Shown: positions 17,441 to 24,488 of the stretch, in pieces
Position numbering within the stretch: position 1 is the stretch's first letter
How the letters are laid out: each line of letters opens with the position of its first letter
NCBI GenBank assembly: GCA_007134465.1
Contig: SLKS01000064.1
Coordinates: forward strand, 1 to 42,839
Direction: 5' to 3'
Length of the DNA stretch: 42,839 nucleotides
From: Kiritimatiellia bacterium
GTDB taxonomy: Bacteria > Verrucomicrobiota > Kiritimatiellia > UBA8416 > SLMC01
Made by a program: the position numbers and the translations under genes
Notes under the pieces: model-generated
Database searches by the model: none
What the model saw: only the letters and a program-made list of their open reading frames with translations
Told to the model about the DNA's origin: nothing

Positions 17441-18178
17441 CTACGCGATGGCGAAGAAATGCGGGGGATGGTCCGATTCGTCTTCCTGCAGCCGCCTTTC
17501 TTCCTGCTCCTGGCGGAGGGCTTCCGATTTTTCGGCGAGCGCTTCGGCTTCGATTTGGCTGGCGCGCGCGGCGATGGCGGCGTCTTCCGGCGAGGGATCG
17601 GCGGGAGCCAGCGCGGCCGCCCGCATGCGTCGGGCCTGCACGATCTTGCCGTCCGGATCGCCTGCGGGCGCATGAATGGATATGTCGGCCGAGCCGCCTA
17701 TGGCATAGGCCCGCCCGTCGGGCCCGATCTGGTATTCGTAGGTGACATTGGTCGCCCCGGCGGCGGCATGCGCCTGTTCGTGAGCGCGCACATGCGCATC
17801 GCGCTGCCGCAATTCCTCCACCTGTCTCTGCTCGCCCTCGCTCAACTCCCCTGCGCGAGGCTCGTCTTCCGCGCCGGCCGCCTCGCGACGGACGGATTCC
17901 TCCATCCGGCAACGCGAACAGACGCCGCAATAGCAAGTGCGCAAGGCAACGGAATCCTCCGCATCGCCCCGCACCGCGCGCGAACTCTCCAGCTCGGCCT
18001 GGCCCGTTTCGCGGCCCGATGGCGCATAGGTGTCTTCCGCGACTTGGCCTTGCGCATCCGGCTCTCCATACGCCCTGCCATCCGAATCCGGCATCGCGCG
18101 TCCGCGCAACGCTTCCGAAGCCCCGTAATACTCTTCGAGCCCTACAGGGACGCTTGTCGCCAGTTCCGATACCTGCAT
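17441..18178 (-). CDS. SprA-related (CJM1_0395-type) putative metalloprotease-family protein
   Basis: 245 residues from ATG 18178, preceded by GGAGGT at ideal distance. Residues about 120-215 match the SprA-related family: LRQRDAHVRAHEQAHAAAG contains an H-E-x2-H-like zinc motif (HEQAH). It is followed by YEYQIGPDGRAYAIGGSADI, then GDPDGKIVQARRMRAAALAPADPS. The N-terminal half is acidic with CYCGVCSRC, a second possible metal site; the tail is charged coiled coil. No signal peptide is seen. Members occur in many flagellated bacteria and are annotated as putative metalloproteases without biochemical proof. The placement between fliQ and fliR and the FliA promoter at 18199-18225 tie it to late flagellar expression. 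Confidence 0.85.
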   Translation of the reverse strand: MQVSELATSVPVGLEEYYGASEALRGRAMPDSDGRAYGEPDAQGQVAEDTYAPSGRETGQAELESSRAVRGDAEDSVALRTCYCGVCSRCRMEESVRREAAGAEDEPRAGELSEGEQRQVEELRQRDAHVRAHEQAHAAAGATNVTYEYQIGPDGRAYAIGGSADISIHAPAGDPDGKIVQARRMRAAALAPADPSPEDAAIAARASQIEAEALAEKSEALRQEQEERRLQEDESDHPPHFFAIA

Positions 18179-18198
18179 ATCGCACACCTCCAAAACCC

Positions 18199-18225
18199 TT
18201 ATCGGCGTTTCCGGGGATTTCTTAA
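18199..18225 (-). promoter_or_regulatory. Sigma-28 (FliA) promoter of the SprA-related gene
   Basis: On the minus strand TTAAGAAA (18225-18218), an 11-base spacer, then GCCGATAA (18206-18199). The -10 is identical to the sigma-28 consensus. The -35 differs in its second base and its last three (consensus TAAAGTTT). The spacing is exactly as expected. Transcription would start about 18192, just ahead of the GGAGGT ribosome-binding site. fliA itself is at 29413-30186. Confidence 0.75.
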
Positions 18226-18251
18226 GCGGAATTTCGGGTGCGATCAACTGC

Positions 18252-18290
18252 TTAAGGCGGGCTTCGCCCGCAACCCAATTTGTTGTTCTA
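18252..18290. repeat. GGCGGGC-hairpin repeat copy
   Basis: gcgggcttcgcccgcaaccc followed by aatttgttgttctac. The same module occurs at about 126-160 and 30938-30967 with changed loop bases. It forms a 6-base-pair GC stem. There is no T-run on either side, so it is not an obvious terminator. Confidence 0.65.
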
Positions 18291-18303
18291 CGGACGATGT
18301 CGC

Positions 18304-18495
18304 TCACAGAAAGTTGGCGGGGGGATTGGCGGGTTCGGCCAGATAATTGAACAGCGCGTTGTAATGGTCGTAGCGCATGTAGGAGGTTTTGCCTGCGCAG
18401 ATGCCGCCGCAGGCGCGGCTGGCGATCTTCTCGAGCACGGCCCGCTTGGCCTTGCGCGCGGCCACGGTCATTTCATGGCAAATGTCCGGATGCAC
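18304..18495 (-). CDS. Small hypothetical protein, start uncertain, possibly 5'-truncated
   Basis: 63 residues from GTG 18495, or 55 from ATG 18471. The sequence VAARKAKRAVLEKIASRACG, then GKTSYMRYDHYNALFNYL, has strongly coding-like G/C third positions up to the edge of a repeat at about 18529. That implies the reading frame once extended further or that the repeat landed at its 5' end. Four cysteines are present (YC, IC, AC, IC) if the upstream part is included. No ribosome-binding site is seen and no family is recognised. It lies between fliQ and the SprA-related gene on the same strand. Confidence 0.4.
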   Translation of the reverse strand: MHPDICHEMTVAARKAKRAVLEKIASRACGGICAGKTSYMRYDHYNALFNYLAEPANPPANFL

Positions 18496-18554
18496 GACAT
18501 AGACGATGCCGCAATAGACTTTTGGGGAAAGGCGGCGGGGCGGGCAGGCGAAGG

Positions 18555-18604
18555 ACGACGTTTTTTGCGGCCACACAGCGGCCGCAAAGAGGAGTGTAAA
18601 AAAA
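18555..18604. repeat. Dispersed hairpin repeat (tttgcggcc...ggccgcaaa), copy 1
   Basis: A T-run, then a 9-base-pair stem TTTGCGGCC/GGCCGCAAA with a 7-base loop, then gaggagtgtaaaa. The second copy at 21044-21093 has an 11-base-pair stem with compensating changes, and a half-copy lies at 20149-20175. Conservation of the stem with changed loop bases suggests a structured element. Confidence 0.65.
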
Positions 18605-18609
18605 CGGGC

Positions 18610-18656
18610 CTCCCGCCTTTCACTCATCATTCCGCATTCATCATTCTCTTCATCCC
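18610..18656. repeat. ATGATGAA-rich repeat at the fliQ stop
   Basis: On the minus strand the fliQ TGA (18652-18650) is followed at once by agagaatgatgaatgcgg and aatgatgagtg. This is the same module found at 17391, 19917, 20827, 21143, 23981, 26930 and 30178. Here it lacks a sigma-54 element. Confidence 0.75.
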
Positions 18657-18919
18657 CGCACGGCGGCGAACAGGCTGTACATTTCCTCGAAATAGCTGGA
18701 CATGGTCTGGATCATCCAGGGCAGGGCGAATCCGATGACGATAGCGGAGATAACAAGCTTGGGAACAAAAGTAAGGCTCATGTCCTTGATGGACGTGACC
18801 GTCTGGATAATGTTGATCAGCACGCCCACCACGATAGCCGTGATCAGCACCGGCGCCATCATCACGCCGGCCACAAAAATCGCCCGATAAGCCATATCCA
18901 ATGCCATTTGCGTGGTCAT
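18650..18919 (-). CDS. fliQ: Flagellar export apparatus protein FliQ
   Basis: 89 residues, the normal length. Two hydrophobic helices (YRAIFVAGVMMAPVLITAIVVGVLINIIQ and KLVISAIVIGFALPWMIQTM) surround the conserved TSIKDMSLTFVPKL. FliQ is part of the FliPQR gate. The gap to fliP (18920-19095) is filled with TTCGTCGTTCCTTG-type and GGTGACCC-type repeats, and I see neither a ribosome-binding site nor a promoter there. The stop codon is inside a repeat unit. Confidence 0.95.
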   Translation of the reverse strand: MTTQMALDMAYRAIFVAGVMMAPVLITAIVVGVLINIIQTVTSIKDMSLTFVPKLVISAIVIGFALPWMIQTMSSYFEEMYSLFAAVRG

Positions 18920-19095
18920 AGGGGTTCGTCGTTCCTTGTTCGTCGTTACTTGTTCGTCGTTCCTTGTTCTTCGTTCGTCGTTCTTTGTTCGCCGTTGTTC
19001 TGTTGGACCCGGTGACCCGATGGCCCGGTGACCCGCAGACTGATCTGATCACTGGTTACTGGTCACTATCTTCCCTCCTGGGCCCGATCCGCGCG
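18920..19095. repeat. Repeat-filled gap between fliP and fliQ
   Basis: About 80 bases of ttcgtcgttccttgttcgtc-type units (18924-19000) are followed by cccggtgacccgatggcccg (19012-19035) and actggttactggtcac (19049-19067). Related modules occur at 16021, 17346, 38088, 38926 and 3999. Nothing gene-like is seen. Confidence 0.75.
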
Positions 19096-19857
19096 TCAAG
19101 TCACGAAGCTGGAGACCAGACCGCGCACGAGCAGGGTCCAGCCGTCGGCCAGCACAAAAAAGAAAATCTTAATCGGCACGGAAATCATCATGGGCGGCAG
19201 CATCATCATGCCAAGCGACATAAGGCTGGATGCGATGACGAGGTCAATCACCAGAAACGGCAGATAGATGAGAAAGCCCATCTGGAAAGCGGTTTTAAGC
19301 TCGCTAAGCATGAAAGCGGGAATCAGCACATCGAGCGTGATCTCGTCCATGCTGTTCGGCGTGGGCTTGTTGGCCAGATCGAGAAAGAGGATCAGTTCCT
19401 TCTCGCCCGTCTGCGAGGCCATGAACTGGCGCAGCGGGGCCATGCCCCGGCTCCAGGCGTCGGTTTGGGAGATACGCTCTTCCATATAGGGCTGGATGGC
19501 GTCCTCGTGGACCGTGCGAAAGACCGGCGCCATGATGAAGAAGGTGAGAAACAGGGAGAGGGCGGCCAGTATCTGGCCGGGCGGACTCTGCTGCGTGCCG
19601 AGAGCCTGGCGCATGAACCCGAAGACAATCAGCAGCCGCGTAAAGGAGGTCATCATGATCACCGCCGACGGGGCAAGCGAGAGGGCGGTAAAGATGAGCA
19701 ACAACTGGATGGCGCGCGAGGTTTGCGCAGGCGAATCGCCTTCGTCGAACTGAATGCGCACGCCGGCGGGCGCCGGACCCGGCGCGGCGGCAGGCGCCTG
19801 CGCCCGCGCAAACCCGGCACAGCCCAGCGCCATCGCGCAGACCAGAAACAGAATCAT
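19096..19857 (-). CDS. fliP: Flagellar export apparatus protein FliP
   Basis: 253 residues from ATG 19857. A cleavable signal peptide (residues 1-21, ending FARAQA) is typical of FliP. It is followed by four hydrophobic segments with SRAIQLLLIFTALSLAPSAV, TSFTRLLIVFGFMRQALGTQ, then FLIYLPFLVIDLVIAS and SLGMMMLPPMMISVPIKIF. This is the pentameric FliP of the export gate. ATG 19857 is preferred over ATG 19875 because AAGGAAAGG precedes it and because a sigma-54 start predicted at 19877 leaves no leader for the longer form. Confidence 0.95.
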   Translation of the reverse strand: MILFLVCAMALGCAGFARAQAPAAAPGPAPAGVRIQFDEGDSPAQTSRAIQLLLIFTALSLAPSAVIMMTSFTRLLIVFGFMRQALGTQQSPPGQILAALSLFLTFFIMAPVFRTVHEDAIQPYMEERISQTDAWSRGMAPLRQFMASQTGEKELILFLDLANKPTPNSMDEITLDVLIPAFMLSELKTAFQMGFLIYLPFLVIDLVIASSLMSLGMMMLPPMMISVPIKIFFFVLADGWTLLVRGLVSSFVT

Positions 19858-19886
19858 GCCGCCTTTCCTTCGCATACGCGCGAAGA

Positions 19887-19903
19887 TAGCAGACAGGATG
19901 CCA
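19887..19903 (-). promoter_or_regulatory. Sigma-54 (-24/-12) promoter for fliP
   Basis: Minus-strand TGGCATCCTGTCTGCTA with GG-N10-GC spacing. The predicted transcription start is 19877, giving a 20-base leader with a ribosome-binding site before ATG 19857. The pyrimidine-rich array 19904-19985 sits directly upstream. Confidence 0.75.
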
Positions 19904-20190
19904 TGGGAAGGGGGAAGAGAATGATGAAGGCGGAATGATGAATGATGAGGGCGGAAACCTGAAACCTGAAGAGAAGAAGGCGATCCGTCATCGGGCATGC
20001 CACGCCGACTTGTCCTGAATCGCGTTAGCGAAGAAGGGCTTGTCCGCCGTAGCTGTTCTTGCGGAGGCGGAAGGCTTTGCGAAGGCGGGCAGGCCACGCC
20101 GTAGGCTTTGCGAAGGCGGGTCAACAAGTCACCGAGTCACCGAGTCGTGGCCGCAAAGGAGATGGTAAAAAGAGCGGCGAAGACGGACGA
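19904..20190. repeat. Upstream array of fliP and repeat cluster between fliO and fliP
   Basis: From the promoter outward on the plus strand: gggaagggggaagag, then aatgatgaaggcgg and aatgatgaatgatgag, then gcggaaacctgaaacctgaa (to about 19985). Beyond it are three imperfect copies of the catgccacgccgtaggctt/tgcgaaggcggg module (19996-20125), caagtcaccgagtcaccgag (20131-20150) and a half-copy of the gcggcc hairpin repeat (20149-20175). No gene is seen. Confidence 0.75.
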
Positions 20191-20778
20191 TCAGGCGGAA
20201 GTTGCCGGCGAGTCGGCGGGCGGTTCGTCGGGTGGGTCGAAGGTGGCGATGGAGACGACGCCGTCGCGGCCGGAACACAGCAGGGCGCGCCGATTGCCCA
20301 CGGCGACCAGCAGCAATCGGCGCCGATGATCGAGCGAGAGGCTGCCGATCAGGCTCATGTCGTCGTCTTCCTTGCGACCGGGAAAGGCCCCGCGCACGCG
20401 ACGGCGCAACACGATGTTGACCGCCACCAGCAGACCCAACACCAGCATGGCGGCGAATAAGGAACGCCAGGGACTGAGCTCGGATTGACGACCGAGCTTG
20501 GGAAGATCGTCTTCCGTTGACCCGGACTCGGGTTTCGTTCCGCTTTTCCGAAACAAACCGCTGACATCGCGCGGCGCGACAGGTTCGGACACTGCGGTGA
20601 CATCCGTCGGCTCCGGCACGGCGGTATCGGACTTGGCCATGGACGCCAGCGGACTTTCGCCCCCGTTATGCCGGGTCGGCATGCCCGACTCGTCGCCACG
20701 TACGCGCCCGTGCGCGCACCCCAGGAAGATCGCCGGGAAAACAAACAAAAACGCTTTGGTTTTGACGTTTCGTATCAT
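20191..20778 (-). CDS. fliO: Flagellar biosynthesis protein FliO
   Basis: 195 residues. A short N-terminal hydrophobic signal (AFLFVFPAIFLGCA) is followed by a disordered acidic stretch. A single transmembrane helix lies at about 112-130 (SLFAAMLVLGLLVAVNIVL). The FliO domain is then seen as SLSLDHRRRLLLVAVGNRRALLCSG. FliO is a chaperone for FliP assembly and is normally upstream of fliP, as here. Identification rests on position and the C-terminal motif, since FliO is poorly conserved. The predicted sigma-54 start (20782) leaves only about 4 bases of leader before ATG 20778. Confidence 0.85.
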   Translation of the reverse strand: MIRNVKTKAFLFVFPAIFLGCAHGRVRGDESGMPTRHNGGESPLASMAKSDTAVPEPTDVTAVSEPVAPRDVSGLFRKSGTKPESGSTEDDLPKLGRQSELSPWRSLFAAMLVLGLLVAVNIVLRRRVRGAFPGRKEDDDMSLIGSLSLDHRRRLLLVAVGNRRALLCSGRDGVVSIATFDPPDEPPADSPATSA

Positions 20779-20791
20779 GGCAGGCAAACGG

Positions 20792-20808
20792 TAGCAATCG
20801 GGATGCCA
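20792..20808 (-). promoter_or_regulatory. Sigma-54 (-24/-12) promoter for fliO
   Basis: Minus-strand TGGCATCCCGATTGCTA. This is the best match of the six in the window, with TTGCT at -12 and GG-N10-GC spacing. The pyrimidine-rich array follows immediately upstream (20809-20925). Confidence 0.75.
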
Positions 20809-21389
20809 CGGGAAGGGGGGAAGAGAATGATGAAGGCGGAATGATGAATGATGAGGAAAGGGAAAGGAAGAATGGTTGAGGGGGGTAAGAGAGGGATGAG
20901 GGAGGAAACCTGAAACCTGCTTGTCCCGCCGCAGCTGTTCTTTCGAAGGCGGGCATGCCACGCCGGCTTGTCCGCCGTCTTGTCCGCCGTAGCCGCGAAG
21001 CGCGAAGGCGGAAGCCGCGAAGGCGGGTCGGCGGGTGGCTGAAGACGACATTTTTTTGCGGCCACGCAGTGGCCGCAAAGAGGAGTGTAAAAGGCGGCGG
21101 GTGCGCCAGCGCGGCAAAGGCATGCGTTTGGCCCACCGCTTTTTCATCACTCATCATTCCGCATTCATCATTAAAATAGGCCCCCTGCCGCCTTGCGCGG
21201 CAGGAGCCGGAGATGGAAAAGTGCGCCCTTCCACTCCTGTCTCCCGTTCCCGCGTGCCCGCCTTCGCAAAGCCTTCCCCCTTTACCCTTCGCGGCTTCCG
21301 CCTTATAGCAAGGTCGCGGGGGACGGCGTCAGAATGCGAATTGCTGGCTTGCGTTCGGGCGGGCATGTCCGCTAGAGTGGCTTTTATTG
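20809..21389. repeat. Upstream array of fliO and repeat cluster before the kinase gene
   Basis: 20809-20925 is the promoter-linked array: gggaaggggggaagagaatg, aatgatgaatgatgagg, aaagggaaaggaagaatgg, gagagggatgagggagg and aaacctgaaacctg modules. Next come ttgtccgccgtagccgcg/gaaggcggg modules (20927-21035), hairpin repeat copy 2 (21044-21093, 11-base-pair stem), an atcattccgcattcatcat copy (21143-21173), a ctgccgccttgcgcggcag hairpin (21185-21203) and unremarkable sequence to the kinase start. No gene and no convincing kinase promoter are seen. Confidence 0.7.
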
Positions 21390-22961
21390 ATGAATAAGCA
21401 AAAGAACCAGGCAAGCGGTCGACAGCAGGGCGAGTTTCTGGCGTTTCAGGTACGGTTCCAGAAGCTGTTCGCGTCCATGCCGGCGGCGGTTTTCTCCCGG
21501 CACGGGCGAGTGACGCATCTTAATGCGGCGGCCGAACGCGTGCTGGGGCTGACGCTGGATGCGGTGCGCGACCGGACACTGTCGGCGGCAGGGTTCAAGG
21601 TTACGGACGAAAACGGGATGGCGCTCCCCGCGCGCGGGTTGCCGTGGCAGCGCGCGCGCCAGGAACAGACCGCGCGTGCGGAAGACGTGATCGGCCTGAT
21701 CCGGCCGGACGGCGAACGGCGCTGGCTGCAATGCGCGTGCGCGCCGTTCCGCGAAGACGCGCGCGGGCGAACGCAATCGGTCGTCGCGATTCTGTCGGAT
21801 TTGACTCGGTTCGCCCGGCTGCGCAGTCAATCGCTGCAGGCGCAAAAGATGGAAGCGATCGGCGCGCTGACGGGCGGGATTGCGCACGATTTCAACAACA
21901 TTCTTTCCTCGATCCGTTCCGCCGCGCAGCTTTCGCTGCTGGATGCCGGCTTGTCGGTGGCGGTACGCGAAGCGATTTTCGATATCGAAGCCGAAACCAT
22001 TCGCGGCGCGGAACTGGTCAAGCAGCTTCTTCTGTTCAGCAGGCCGGCGGAAACAAGGCGAAAAAGCACGGCCTTGAATGAGGCCGTCCGGCGACTGCGC
22101 CATTTGTTGCGCCGCACGTTTCCGAAGACCATCCGCATCGAAACGCATCTGCCGCCGCACCCGATTCGGGTCCAGATCGGGCCCACGCAGTTGGAACAGC
22201 TTGTGCTGAACCTGTGCCTGAACGCGCGCGACGCGATGCCCGCAGGCGGGGAACTGGTTCTTCGGGCGAGCCTGGTTCCCGCTGCGGATCTGGGCGAAAC
22301 GGAGCCGCGCGCGGCCCGCAAAACCTATGCGCGCCTGGACATATCGGATACGGGCGTGGGCATTCCGCCGGAAACGCTTCCGAAAGTGTTCGACCCGTTC
22401 TTCACCTCGAAGGAAGATCATGGCGGCACAGGCCTTGGCCTGGCGATCGTGGATCGGATCGTGCGGCAGGCGGGCGGCAAGATTCAGGCCGAAAGCGCAC
22501 CCGGCAAGGGCACAACCATGACCGTGCATCTGCCGGCCCGCAGAACCCGGGCGGACGCCAAACCCGGCGCGCCTGCGCGGACCGAGCCGATGGTGGCCGG
22601 ATACGAAACCGTGCTCCTGGCGGACGACGAGCCGGTCACCCTTAAATCCACCGCCCGCTTCCTGGAACGATACGGCTACCGGACCCTGACAGCGGGCGAC
22701 GGCCACGAGGCGCTCGACCTGTTCCGCCGGCATCGCCAAGACATCCGCCTGACGCTGATGGATTACGAGATGCCCGACATGACCGGCGCCGACTGCCTCG
22801 CGGCCATCCGTCAGGAAAAACCGTCCATGAAAGCCGTGCTGCTTAGCGGACACCCGCCTTCGGAACGTGGCGCCGCCGCCACAAACGCCGACGCGTTTCT
22901 CCAAAAACCGTTCGATTTCCAGCGGCTGCTGACGATCATACGGCAGGTTCTGGACGGCTGA
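21390..22961 (+). CDS. Hybrid sensor histidine kinase (PAS-HisKA-HATPase-REC)
   Basis: 523 residues; a TTG start 3 bases earlier is possible. A PAS-like domain (about 20-145) precedes HisKA with the H-box GGIAHDFNN (His near 164). The HATPase shows LVLNLCLNARDAMP (N box), DTGVGIPPE (G1), FDPFFTSK (F) and GGTGLGLAIV (G2). A C-terminal receiver domain has the acidic pair LADDEP, phospho-acceptor Asp near 458 in LMDYEMPDMTG, and the conserved Lys in LQKPF. No membrane segment is seen, so it senses a cytoplasmic signal. It lies between fliO and flgL. Given the sigma-54 promoters around it, it is a candidate FlgS/NtrB-like regulator; the matching NtrC-type activator is not in the window. Confidence 0.9.
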   Translation: MNKQKNQASGRQQGEFLAFQVRFQKLFASMPAAVFSRHGRVTHLNAAAERVLGLTLDAVRDRTLSAAGFKVTDENGMALPARGLPWQRARQEQTARAEDVIGLIRPDGERRWLQCACAPFREDARGRTQSVVAILSDLTRFARLRSQSLQAQKMEAIGALTGGIAHDFNNILSSIRSAAQLSLLDAGLSVAVREAIFDIEAETIRGAELVKQLLLFSRPAETRRKSTALNEAVRRLRHLLRRTFPKTIRIETHLPPHPIRVQIGPTQLEQLVLNLCLNARDAMPAGGELVLRASLVPAADLGETEPRAARKTYARLDISDTGVGIPPETLPKVFDPFFTSKEDHGGTGLGLAIVDRIVRQAGGKIQAESAPGKGTTMTVHLPARRTRADAKPGAPARTEPMVAGYETVLLADDEPVTLKSTARFLERYGYRTLTAGDGHEALDLFRRHRQDIRLTLMDYEMPDMTGADCLAAIRQEKPSMKAVLLSGHPPSERGAAATNADAFLQKPFDFQRLLTIIRQVLDG

Positions 22962-22972
22962 CGGAGGGGCGA

Positions 22973-23896
22973 CTACAGCCAGTGCAGGAGCGTGGACTGG
23001 TTCATGATGCCGGCCGTGACTTGCATGGCGGCTTCATAGGCCAGTTGCGACTGGGACAGGCGCGTGATCGCCAAGGCGATATCCACGGATTCCTCCTGTT
23101 CCAGGGCTTTTTGGACATTGGCCTGATGCTGGCCCAGCATTTCGACGCTCAACTGGATTCTTTGGCGGCGCGCGCCATTGGCGCCCAGCAAGTTCACGAC
23201 ATGGTCCAGACTCTCGTTCATGTCGGCCAGCGCGGTCGGATCGAGCGTGGTTTGGCCGGCCAGCAGCCGATCCCGCATGCGGATCAGATTGTCGAACAGG
23301 TCGAGGGCGCCCGTCTGGAATACGGCGTTGGGGCTCACGGCATCGGCGCCCGGCACATTGGCCTCGATATAGACGCCACGACTGACTTCCACAAAGCGGA
23401 TATCGGCATTCCCGACGTAGCTCACGGCCGAAATCAGGCCTTCCGCATCCGTCGTTGTCACGAACGGGGTCGCGAGCGTTTCCGTGCCGCCAAACAGATA
23501 GCGGCCGCCAATGCTGGTGTTGGCCAAATCGAGCAGGGCGCCTAGCAGTTCGTCCACTTCTTTGCCTATGGTCTCCAGATCGGCCGGCGTTTGCGCGCTA
23601 TTGCCGCCCATGACGGCCAACTCCGACCCGCGTTGAAACAGATTCAACATTTGCTGAAACACATTGTCGGCCACCAGCAGATCGCGATCCACCCGTTCGG
23701 CATTCAGCGCGTACTGGTCCATGCCGCTCAAATCCTTGCGCAGCCGCTGGATCACTTCGTACGAGCCGGGCCCGTCGGAAGGCACGGAAATTTTGCGGCC
23801 ACTGGCAATTTGTTCCTGCAGCTTGCGCAGGGAAAGCTGGTTGGACGCAATGTTCGTCCGCAACATCCGATAGGTCATTTCGTCGGTAATTCGCAT
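22973..23896 (-). CDS. flgL: Flagellar hook-associated protein FlgL (HAP3)
   Basis: 307 residues. The N-terminal flagellin-like D0/D1 domain is MRITDEMTYRMLRTNIASNQ with LRKLQEQIASGRKISVPSD. The C-terminal helix contains ALEQEESVDIALAITRLSQ and SQLAYEAAMQ. FlgL joins the hook to the filament and is exported without a cleaved signal. AAGGAG lies 8 bases before ATG 23896. The sigma-54 element at 23950-23966 gives a 44-base leader. It is convergent with the kinase gene, with 11 bases between the stops, and no flgK is adjacent. Confidence 0.93.
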   Translation of the reverse strand: MRITDEMTYRMLRTNIASNQLSLRKLQEQIASGRKISVPSDGPGSYEVIQRLRKDLSGMDQYALNAERVDRDLLVADNVFQQMLNLFQRGSELAVMGGNSAQTPADLETIGKEVDELLGALLDLANTSIGGRYLFGGTETLATPFVTTTDAEGLISAVSYVGNADIRFVEVSRGVYIEANVPGADAVSPNAVFQTGALDLFDNLIRMRDRLLAGQTTLDPTALADMNESLDHVVNLLGANGARRQRIQLSVEMLGQHQANVQKALEQEESVDIALAITRLSQSQLAYEAAMQVTAGIMNQSTLLHWL

Positions 23897-23949
23897 GGCA
23901 TGCACTCCTTCGGTTCGCGTTCGCAGAGAGATGGAGAACCGATTCCCTT

Positions 23950-23966
23950 TAGCAAGGGCCGTGCCG
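23950..23966 (-). promoter_or_regulatory. Sigma-54 (-24/-12) promoter for flgL
   Basis: Minus-strand CGGCACGGCCCTTGCTA. GGCACG and TTGCT are exact consensus and the GG-N10-GC spacing is met. The predicted transcription start is about 23940. Confidence 0.75.
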
Positions 23967-24226
23967 CAGGGAGGGGGAAGAGAATGATGAAGGCGGAATG
24001 ATGAATGATGAAGAAAGGGAAAGGAAGAATGGTTGAGGGTTGAAGCACGAATGAAGAAGATTAAACCACGGAGGGCATTTCCGTAGTCGTCGCCGTAGTC
24101 GTCCACCGAATCCTTTTGTTTTTTGCCGCAGCAATGCGGGATTAAGGCGCTAAAGCGACTCAGGACAACAAGCATCCCTCTCTTCCCCCCATCAACCATC
24201 AACCATTAACCATTCTTCCTCCCCTG

Positions 24227-24243
24227 CGGCATGTCGCTTGCTA
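24227..24243 (+). promoter_or_regulatory. Sigma-54 (-24/-12) promoter for the zinc-ribbon gene
   Basis: CGGCATGTCGCTTGCTA with GG-N10-GC spacing and TTGCT at -12. The predicted start of transcription is about 24253, which leaves a 38-base leader carrying AAAGGAGG. Confidence 0.7.
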
Positions 24244-24290
24244 ACAGAACATCGCATCCTGCGGAAAGAAAGCGCGAAAGGAGGCGCATC

Positions 24291-24488
24291 ATGGTCAAGA
24301 ATCTCAAAATCGCGATCCAATGCTGCGAATGCCATCGGGTTAAGGACGGAGCGGTCTGGCACGAGGAGCCGCACCGCGACGACGTCGCCTATTCGCACGG
24401 CTACTGTCCCACCTGCATGCGCAACGCGCTGATACGGTTCGGGTTGGAATCCAACATGGTCAACCAGGCGCTGGCGATGGCGCAATAG
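24291..24488 (+). CDS. Small zinc-ribbon protein (C-x2-C ... SHGxCPxC type)
   Basis: 65 residues from ATG 24291, with AAAGGAGG upstream. Two knuckles are present: QCCECHRVKDG and SHGYCPTCMRN. The CxxC...SHGxCPxC layout is like the small domain found at the C-terminus of some response-regulator and PAS proteins (CxxCkkIRd...SHgiCPeC), here as a stand-alone protein. Metal binding is likely; the role is unknown. It has its own sigma-54 promoter and lies upstream of flhA, so a flagellar function such as a chaperone or regulatory partner is a reasonable inference. Confidence 0.75.
   Translation: MVKNLKIAIQCCECHRVKDGAVWHEEPHRDDVAYSHGYCPTCMRNALIRFGLESNMVNQALAMAQ

Larger units (their letters stand above)
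23897..24290. promoter_or_regulatory. Divergent flgL / zinc-ribbon gene control region
   Basis: Two sigma-54 elements face away from each other (23950-23966 minus; 24227-24243 plus). Each has a pyrimidine-rich array upstream (23967-24048 and 24166-24226). Between them are a short accacggagg unit (24065) and a 43-base repeat (24098-24140; gtccaccgaatccttttg then ttttttgccgcagcaatg) with a second copy upstream of pseB. A shared enhancer for both promoters would lie in this stretch. Confidence 0.65.

Noticed and set aside
18555-18604. Rho-independent terminator
   Set aside because: The T-run precedes the stem on the plus strand, and no T-run follows it on either strand.
21363-21378. Possible -24/-12 element before the kinase gene (gggcatgtccgcta)
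   Set aside because: GG and GC are only 7 bases apart, not 10.
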